Positions 56,255 to 64,000 of a stretch of DNA of 64,000 nt are shown one piece after another. The notes beneath the pieces are model-generated. The model saw only the letters and a program-made list of their open reading frames with translations. It did no database searches and was not told the origin of the DNA. Origin of the DNA: Margaritispora aquatica (Eukaryota; Ascomycota; Leotiomycetes; Helotiales; Discinellaceae); contig VJWN01000013.1 of NCBI GenBank assembly GCA_007644065.1, positions 992,001 to 1,056,000 on the forward strand. Reading direction: 5' to 3'. Each line of letters starts with the position of its first letter. Position 1 is the first letter of the stretch. The translations under genes and the position numbers were made by a program.

Positions 56255-58534
56255 ATGTACTGGAAACTATTCACACTCATTGCTCTTTCGAGCACAAATG
56301 TTTTCGGTGCGAAATTGCATCTTCCTCGAGGTGAGAATTAAAACTTTATTCCCTGAAGCATTCTTGTATTGACATTGCCAAGCGACTTCGGGATATAACT
56401 CAACCACAACAAGTTCACCACCACCATCAACCACACCTCCACTTTGCTGCTATCTCGATGCCTTTGACGTTGGCCAACTCATTTGGTACACAAGCAGTGT
56501 TGAGGTCACAGTCGCAACAGTGTCCACAATCGTTTACAAATACAACAATACCGCAATCACAAGCTTATCGACTCGATTTGTAAACAACACCCTCCCAACA
56601 GGTTTCATCGTGAGAGAAAATGGAGGGACGGTTAGTGGCGTGCCTACTGATATTATTGGGTTTGGCATTGGTGGTTATGAAGCTGTTTCAACACTCGTCA
56701 CTGGCACCGTCTTCACGGATCCGTATGGAGTGAAATATACTTCGCCTACACCGGTATGGATTTATGATCACGTCACTTACAGGACTTCTGAGCCGGTCCG
56801 ATCCGGTTCTTACTACGTCTGCCCGACGTATGCTGTGGGTTTTGGAGGAGGAAATGACCTCGTACCGTATCCATCAGGTGAATTTCACCTCTCCTCTTTC
56901 ACACAACACAACACTAACAGCGAACAGGATATTTCTCTGTCGACCCTGATCCAAAGTATGGTCAGAACGGCAATGGAGAGCTTTTCACCATTCTTCCATC
57001 TGGCTTGAAAGACTGGCTGGTGGACCATGTTCCACCACACACGAATTCAATCTGGTCGAGCATTGCAGGTTGTACTTTGGGCTTTGGAGATGGCATTCCA
57101 ACAGCACATATACCTGTTACTGCACTCACGGGTAGTGCTACGACGACGACGACTATCAATGGTAATTTCGGTCCTACCACGACGCCGATGTCTGTTATTG
57201 TCTTGCCAACACCGACACCAACACCGACGCCTGCTCCAGTTTCCAATCCAGTCTCGATTCCGGCCTCGATTCCGGCCTCGAATCCGGCCTCGAATCCGGT
57301 CTCGAATCCAGGTGAGAGTCCTTCCATTGTTCCTACTCCCCAACCTCCCGCGAGTTCAGACCCACCACCGCAATCAACCTCAGCTATTGGCGTTCCGGCA
57401 TCGAGTCCAGTGGTCGTTCCAGGCCCTGCTCAATCCTCAAGTGTTGTCATCGCTCCAGGATCAACTGCTCCAGTACAAGGTCTAACTTCAATTCCACCAG
57501 CCAGTTCAGAGGTGGCACCAAACCCAGTCTCAGCCGCTTCCACAAGCCCATTTCCAAATACTGCTACTACTGGATTCTCACAAGTTCAACCCAACTCACA
57601 AGTCACAGGAACTTTACCCTCGCCTTCAAACCCCATCTCGCCCATCAGTACTCCTGTCACACCAACAAGCACACCCATTACCACAGCTCTCGTCATAACC
57701 ATCGGCGGCACTACCATAGTTGGGAACTCGGATTCGGGATTCGTCATCGGCTCCTCGACGCTCACACCAGGCGGGACCGTCATTGTCGGCATTGGCGAAT
57801 CAACAACCAGCACAATCGTGCTCGCGACTTCCACACCAGCCATTCTCATCAATGGCGTTACGAGGAGCATTCAGCAGACGACTGTCTACGTCAGCACGCC
57901 CACGCCAGCTCCAACGCAGAATGCTCAACCCGTGACGATCTTCACAGCGGGCGGATCAACATTCACGCTGAACTCCGCCACTCAAGTTGTGATCGGCTCC
58001 TCGACCCTGACGCCTGGCGGAACGATCGTCATCCCTGCCTCCGGAACAGCATCACCAATAACCATCGTCTTGCCCTCCACTGGTTCCGCGGTGGTAGTAA
58101 ACGGAGCCACGCAAACCCCTCAAATCACGACTCTCCCTCCTTCCTCTCCTGGCTCAGCAACCACAACCCCCATCCTCGTCGTAGGCGGCACGACATACAC
58201 GGCCAACTCGCAAGGCGCGTTCGTGATCGGCTCGCAGACCCTGACGTCCGGTGGTGTGATTACCGTCTCGCCAACGGGGACTGCGAGCGGTGGTGTGGTG
58301 ACGCTGAGTCTGGCGACTTCGGGCGGGACACTGGTGCAGGCTAGTGGAGGCGTGACGAGCTCGCAGAGCGTCGGGGGTGTGATTGTGAGTGTGGGCGGGT
58401 TTGGGACGTCGTCGACGACGAGCACGAGGACGCAGGCGCCGGCGCAGGTCACGGGCGGTGGGGTGGGAAGGAGGAGGAGTGGCAGTGTTTTGGGGATGGT
58501 TGGAGGTGCGGTGCTTGGGGCTTTGGTTCTGTGA
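56255..58534 (+). CDS. Repeat-built cell-wall protein with GPI-type tail
   Basis: Exons 56255-56330, 56383-56877 and 56928-58534 give 725 residues. A signal peptide is clear (MYWKLFTLIALSSTNVFGA). The N-terminal globular part has a Cys pair (PLCCYL) and YYVCPTYAVGFGGGND. A Pro/Ser stretch holds a 12-bp minisatellite (57250-57310, NPAS/IPAS units). Three modules of about 80 residues follow, each with a VIGSSTLTPGG-type core: VIGSSTLTPGGTVIV, VIGSSTLTPGGTIVI and VIGSQTLTSGGVITV. The end is GSVLGMVGGAVLGALVL, a GPI-anchor signal. Probably a covalently bound cell-wall protein; no enzyme motif seen. Confidence 0.8.
57249..57312 (+). repeat. 12-bp coding minisatellite
   Basis: About five copies of a unit close to CGAATCCGGCCT encode alternating IPAS / NPAS / NPVS inside the Pro/Ser stretch of the cell-wall protein. 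Copy number probably varies between strains. Confidence 0.7.
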
Positions 58535-59241
58535 TTTACTTTAACGAGGGAGACGATAGATTATGATAAGATGTACATTTGAAGAAAGGTCGAGAGAAAG
58601 TAGAAGAAGGCATGGAATGCAGAGCAGAAAAGCACCTGTAGTGTAATAATCATGATACCAACGAACTCATTTTCTAAAAGGAATTCATTTGCTTGTCTTA
58701 TGCCTTGGACCATTCGATTTGTGTACCTTATATTCGCTGTTCAATCAGACCCGGTGAGCGAAACAGAGCAGCGGAGCGGAGCGGAGAGGGCTGAGGGTTG
58801 AGGCGGATGACGGGAGGGATGGCACGGATATCGACACGTGATGCCTCTCCCTCTCTCTGTCTCTCCACATAATGTGCTTATATTGCTTTTTCAGGGGCTG
58901 CACGGCATCTCGTGTTCCAAGTGCTTCTTGATCGACAAGACGCACGTTTCATGGCGGCGCAGGTCTTCGGTTGTCTCCAGGGGCAACACCTCGTGGACTT
59001 TGATGAGGAACTGCATAAAAGTTCTGCATTTCTCGTTCCATGGTCGCTCGTTCCTCGTCTTAATTTGTCGTCGTTCATAACTACCTAGCTAGCTATTGAT
59101 ACATTCTCTTCTTATTACTTTGTTCAGGAAGTAAGAAGCTTGCAAGCGCGTATATACCTTACGCATTCGTTCTAGTGACCTGGGATTGTGTTAGATCACG
59201 GGTAGAGCTTGGCTTAACGGGAAGCCTTTGTGCTAGACAAG
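58535..59241. other. Intergenic
   Basis: No gene. 3' region of the cell-wall gene and leader of the calmodulin-like gene. Confidence 0.5.
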
Positions 59242-60393
59242 ATGGTGAGTTGTCTTTTTTCTTTTGGTCATGGCGTGTCTCATGGACGAAGATGGTGGAG
59301 GGTGGATGAAAACTAGTTTTGTGGTTTAGGAGAGTGAATGGAACGGGTTGAGGGAAGGCTGTCTGAGCTGAGTCGTGGAGAACAGAGGGCGTTATGTGAT
59401 ATGAATATATTGCACTGTGCTGAGTTGGATTGAGTCGAGCTAACATAGATCTTTCACTTAGTCAAGATATCTTTCCGAAGAGGAGATCTCAATCCTCAAG
59501 CATGAGTTTGATCAATACGTACGTTTTCCCTTCTCAACCCCTCATGCCACCACATCAAACCCCTCCATCAACCCCTCTTCCTATGTCACGACACCAAAGA
59601 CTTCAGCTAACACGGCAAAACAGGACACAGACAAGGGCGGCAACATCACAATCGAAGAGTTCGGGCGCGTGATGAAAGCTTCGGGTCAGAATCCCACTGA
59701 AGAGGAATTGGCACAGATTATTCGCGAGGTGGATTTAGATGGTGATGGAACCATTAATTTCGATGGTAATTTTCACCCTGCCTCAACCCATCCCACCTCC
59801 TTCCCTTCATTTCATCCCAACTCATAACATCACATCACACGTATTCCCTTATTCTCGGCAATACAGCTATCTAACCCCTCCTAGAATTCATAGCCATGAT
59901 GACAGGCCGCTCACGTGCGCCTCCACCAGCTGCTGCGCCTTCTCAAGATAACGTCCTCCCTACGCCCACAGTGACGCTCAATGGCGATGCGGCCGAAGAA
60001 GAAGACGCAGAGCTGAAAAAAGCATGGTCGGAATTCGATCACAGCGCGGGCAAGGGCAGCGTGACGCCGAGCCAGTTTCGCCAGATCATCGCGGGATTGG
60101 GTGAGACGGTGACTGATGCTGAGGTGGAGGGGGTGTTGAATTCTGTGGATGGGGAGGGAAAGGTTTCTTGTGAGTTTTGAAGCCTCTTCTCTTTTGTCGT
60201 TGCCTTGTGTTTGAGTTTTTGGTTGGTGTTTGGCGAGGAGAGGGGTAGTGGGTAGGAAATAGGGAGGGAAAGGACGATGAGAACTTGAGGACTGTATGCT
60301 GACTTAGTGTGTGTTATAGATAGGCAGTTTATCGAGTTCATCAAGGCGAGGCAGGTGAGTGAGGATGATATTATTGATGGGTATGGTGCTTAG
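59242..60393 (+). CDS. Calmodulin-like EF-hand protein
   Basis: Exons 59242-59244 (ATG alone), 59462-59518, 59624-59765, 59885-60169 and 60320-60393 give 186 residues. An ATG followed at once by an intron is also known in fungal calmodulin genes. Four EF-hand positions are visible. The first ([12 protein letters not shown]) and second ([12 protein letters not shown]) keep Asp1, Asp3, Gly6 and Glu12, so they should bind calcium. The third ([13 protein letters not shown]) and fourth (DGEGKVSYRQ) have lost key ligands, including Glu12. A Pro/Ala linker ([14 protein letters not shown]) separates the halves, longer than in true calmodulin. Probably a calcium sensor with an N-lobe only; targets unknown. 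Confidence 0.82.
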
Positions 60394-61217
60394 GTACCTT
60401 ACGTTTCATGGATGGTCGGTACATAAGATAGCTCTAAGCGAAAGCCAGACAGGCATCGATACAAGCAGCGCAAATTAAATAAATTTAAGCATTGAAATAA
60501 ATCTACCAGGACCTTGCCTACCAAGATATCTAGAGTCGGAGCACACATGTCTCCATCGACTTGGCAGAGAATCAGACATCACGTGACATCACAACCCCTC
60601 CAAAACATCTATTCGCAGTATCATCTTTCTTCTTTTTCCTTTGAATTATCGACTGAAGCAGCAGCGTCATAGACTCACATCTAGTTCCACCGCTGACTGA
60701 TTGATAATGTTGCTTTTGATCATCTAACGGCCGCATCTCTTTACCTGATCCGATCTGAAACGAAAGCGAACAGAAGTCCGAACAAAATCAAAGTTGCTCC
60801 ATTGCCGAGGTCCATTATGCTCTGTGATTGGATAAATCACGCAGGGTTTCAATTGTTTCTCGGACGTAAAGGACGGGGGATCTTTTTGAATGTGTTCACG
60901 CGACGGAGGATCGATTGATTATGGGTCCTGGATTTGTAGTTTGTCCCGTTGTGATGGTTTGTGGGATTGTTATATAAATACTACACCTCAGTTGGATTTT
61001 GAATTGAGATTGCACATTGACTACCTTAGTCAACATAATATCGATTTGGAAATTTGACTGTACATTACCTAAAGCAGTTACCACATTCCTCGCTTCAGTT
61101 CTTCCTAATCGAGAATCAAGACCAAGTCAACTTAGAATTAAGAACATAAGTACTTACATTTCGTATAATTCATACCTCAGGAACAAAGCGCAACAAACAA
61201 TCAGGGCAGAAGTCAAG
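60394..61217. other. Intergenic
   Basis: No gene seen. Contains promoter and leader of the DUF4188 gene. Confidence 0.5.
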
Positions 61218-62220
61218 ATGGATTTCAGACCCGTACTCCCGCCCGTCACTACTCGAGCTCCAAAGTCCCTAGGTACAATCTCAGAAGTATGTCTCCATCC
61301 CCCCCACACACACATCATAAAGCATATCTTACTGACAATCACCCAGGCAGTCACAATAAACCTCTCGGTAACCAGTATACTACTCATCGGCGCCGTCATC
61401 CAAACCACGCTGTTCCTACTACCAATCCCCAAGCTCCTTACGCTGACGCTTGCGCTCGCCATCCTGCTCATGCGCTTCATCAGCGCCATGTGCGTTACAT
61501 ACGGCTACATTCCGAACCCGTATCTCAAGAATGTCCATCTCGGGAAGACTACCGTCCAATTTCCAGCTCTAGATGGAAAGTACGGGAAGGGGCCTGGAGA
61601 GCAGAAAATTGCCATCTTGTTGCTGGGAGCAAAGTCCAATCATCCGTTCGGCACCCTTGCGCCGGATTTCAAGACAGTGGGCATGCATTTTAAGGCCATG
61701 ATAGATGAGCTTGAGGGGGACATGGGGCAGGAATCTGGCTGTGAGTACTCTCCTCGTCCTGTGACTGCTTGAGCACCGACTCACATGTGAATAAGTTCTG
61801 GGCCAAACAGTTTTCAACCGCAAAGATGCAAATGGAGCAACTGAGCTCGTTCTGATCTCATACTGGCGCTCACTAGAAGACGTCCATCGCTATGCTCATG
61901 GGCCGACACATCTCAAGGCCTGGAAATGGTGGGATAGCACCATCAAGTCGCATAACTATATCGGGTTCATGCATGAGGTCTATGAGGCTGATCGGGGCAT
62001 GTATGAGAGTGTGTATCTGAATTTCCAGCCGACTTTGGCGGGGGCTACGACGGTATTGAGGCGGAATGATGGGAAGTTGGTGGATGGAGAGGTGGTGGAT
62101 GAGTGGATTAGTCCGTTGGTTGAAGCGAGGGGGAAGTTGAGGAGTAGTAATGGGAGAAGGGGGTTGAACGATGGGGAGAAGGTTGCGAGTATGTTTAAGA
62201 ATGATGTTTATGCTTCATAG
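61218..62220 (+). CDS. DUF4188-type membrane protein
   Basis: Exons 61218-61286, 61347-61740 and 61811-62220 give 290 residues. Two adjacent hydrophobic helices (SILLIGAVIQTTLFLLPIP and LLTLTLALAILLMRFISAM) are followed by a soluble domain with FNRKDANGATELVLISYWRS and YAHGPTHLKAWKWWD. That pattern is typical of the fungal and bacterial DUF4188 / monooxygenase-like family with a ferredoxin-like fold. Members often sit near redox or secondary-metabolism genes, but none is adjacent here. Activity unknown. Confidence 0.75.
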
Positions 62221-62747
62221 GATGAGTGAGGTTATGGTTAGGTGGCAGCCATGTTTTGATAGAAGTAGTTGGGTCGGACTAGATTTAGGTTGCTTCTTTG
62301 AAGCTTGATACCCAAGAGCAGAGATACAATGTAATAGTTGATGAACAATGCCTTTGAAAAGACGCCAAATATAATTATGCTTTAAAAGATGCCTACCCTA
62401 TGTACCGTGCCTCTATACTAATGTATCATTACCAAGCCAAAGCTCCAACTCTAACTCTAACGTTAGGGGGTTTTAGCATGTGCGGCCGCATCGGCTATCT
62501 CTAATCGCCGTTACGGTAGAGAAAGACGACAGGACAGGACAGGCTGTTGGAAATGTGAAAACGGTCCGGATCTCGAACCTCGAACTTGGCGACTCTCGAA
62601 TTCCCCCCCTTTACCAAGCTATCCAGCGTATGATTAATGAGATTTGGAACATCCATTAATGTCCGGATCACTCGAGAGGCATTGCGCCTCAAAAAGAAGA
62701 ACATCAACCACCCCTAAACAGACCGCTGGATCATAACAGCAGGCCCA
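62221..62747. other. Intergenic
   Basis: Promoter and leader of the PIK1 gene. No gene seen. Confidence 0.5.
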
Positions 62748-64000
62748 ATGTCGTGGGAACTGTTAAAACGGTTCATCGAGAGCGATGTCTTCAATCAGAA
62801 CCCATTTCTCTCGGTAGCTTACCTGTCGTGAGTTGCACCTCTGCCAGATGATATGGCAGATCATAGACTGATGAGCGTGTGACAGGCGATACGCAGATCA
62901 TGTCGGAATTCATTATGTACTGTGCTCGAAACTCCGCCAGTTTAGCTACGAGGAGATCGAGTTCTTCCTCCCGCAACTCTGCCACCTCATCATCAGCGTC
63001 GACAATGAATCAATGGCGCTCGAGGAGTTCATCCTGGACCTGTGCGAGGAATCGGTCAATGCCGCGCTGCTGGTGGGCTTCTTTCCATGACTGTCCGGTG
63101 GAGATGGGGTATACTGACAGGGGAAACAGACATTCTGGCTTTTTCAAACGTACTTGCACGATTTATCCGCGACCCCACAAGCCGAGGCCTTCAAGACGTG
63201 TAGGAGGATATACAACAAGGTGCAGCACATAGTGTTTGGACTGGCCGAGCCAGCGCGCCACGAGAAGATCAGCGAGAATGTCCTCCCTGTCACGGTGCTG
63301 GCGAGCTTCGTGCTAGCAAGTATCGCGGTGCCGTTTTTGCCCAAATGGGCGGGCCCACTGGCGATTGCGCAGTCGAGGAAACCTTCGTCAACGGGAGATG
63401 TCATTTCAGATGCTAGCCAGACACAACTGCAGCAGGCGCAGAAGATTACGAGGAGCCAGACTACGACGCCTGGGTCGACAAGGACGAGGAGATTGAAGGA
63501 GACGTCAAGGATTGCAAGTGCGCCAACAAATGGAGAGATGTCCAAGAGGCCTAGCAGTGCTCGCTCTTCGTCAGCAACAAGACCAGGGTCTTCCACTCCG
63601 ACAAAGAGACAACCTTTAGAACCGAGACCAAGGCCATCGATGCTCGAATTGAAGCCGCTAGATCCGCGACTAAGCTCAGCTTCTCTCCCTCTACCAGATT
63701 CCCGATCTCCACGCATGACCCCTTCTAGGCCAACGACTCCTGCTACTGCTGGATTACCACAAAGACCGGTGGATTCATTGCATAGAAAACACACCCATTC
63801 ACGTAAAGCACCACCAAGCCCGTCTTCATTAACTGATGCCCAAAAAGTAAAGCTGTTAAGACAGAATTATTTTCGCTGTCAGACACTATTTCTCACTGCT
63901 CTGGAAGATATTTCTAATCGTCTAGTAATCGTTCCTAAACCTGCTCGATTGAGTGCTTTACGTGCTGAGCTTGCCCTTATTGCACAAGACCTCCCAGCTG
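62748..64000 (+). CDS. pik1: Phosphatidylinositol 4-kinase PIK1, N-terminal part
   Basis: Exons 62748-62827, 62886-63072 and 63130 to beyond the right edge. The start reads MSWELLKRFIESDVFNQNPF, then SRYADHVGIHYVLCSKLRQF, FFLPQLCHLIISVDNESMAL and LCEESVNAALL: the lipid-kinase-unique helical domain at the front of fungal PIK1. A disordered Ser/Pro/Arg stretch follows, then LLRQNYFRCQTLFLTALEDI and PKPARLSALRAELALIAQDL, also typical of PIK1. The kinase domain itself lies outside the window. PIK1 makes PI4P at the Golgi for secretion and also acts in the nucleus. Introns are GT-AG, and frame is kept throughout. Confidence 0.9.

Noticed and set aside
57027..57485. Arg/Leu-rich open frame inside the cell-wall gene
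   Set aside because: Shifted reading of the Thr/Pro/Ser repeat region. The main frame has a signal peptide, clean introns and a GPI-type end.
62560..62660. Possible tRNA from a GTTCGAGATCC-like B box on the minus strand
   Set aside because: The spacing within the box is wrong, and no A box or acceptor pairing could be found.
63144..63794. Long minus-strand open frame of 216 codons
   Set aside because: It lies opposite the PIK1 exon, whose plus-strand frame has clear family motifs. The minus frame is a shadow.

Overview
The window is nuclear DNA of a filamentous ascomycete (Pezizomycotina; Leotiomycetes is my guess from protein style only). The evidence is short GT-AG introns of about 45-70 bp with CTAAC-like branch points, a velvet regulator, a PTS2-tagged peroxisomal thiolase, a fungal PIK1, secreted proteins with GPI-type tails, and an ankyrin protein with a fungal STAND-type N-terminus. 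No tRNA, rRNA, CRISPR array or intact transposon was seen.

Layout. 0-17 kb is an accessory-looking stretch: a coiled-coil gene running off the left edge, two related F-box-like genes (one carrying pentapeptide repeats), a tail-anchored coiled-coil protein followed by a degenerate direct-repeat field, a C2H2 zinc-finger protein, undecided gene fragments, and a divergent protein kinase. 17.2-20.7 kb is one long intronless HEAT-repeat gene. 20.7-27 kb is almost gene-free and ends in a long leader for a VelC-like velvet gene. 29-41.5 kb is well-behaved: CTP synthase, a large ankyrin protein, and a head-to-head pair of lipid genes (peroxisomal 3-ketoacyl-CoA thiolase and a FAT1-type acyl-CoA synthetase). 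41.8-50.8 kb holds the most unusual feature: a same-strand array of at least six members of a small Cys/His-rich protein family (CxH, HPITDT, CxxC), three readable and three broken by in-frame stops, with a GPI-type surface protein between them on the other strand. 52-64 kb carries an aspartyl-protease-like membrane protein that has lost its catalytic motifs, a repeat-built cell-wall protein, a calmodulin-like protein, a DUF4188 membrane protein, and the first part of PIK1, cut by the right edge.

Functional links are limited. Thiolase and FAT1 both serve fatty-acid oxidation and share one promoter region. The Cys-rich array is a local gene family with birth and decay. Five genes (near 0.36, 3.5, 10.8, 15.57 and 35.22 kb) show one-base frame breaks beside short homopolymers, so sequencing error must be excluded before calling them pseudogenes. 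All exon models were deduced by eye from splice signals and frame; no database search was run.
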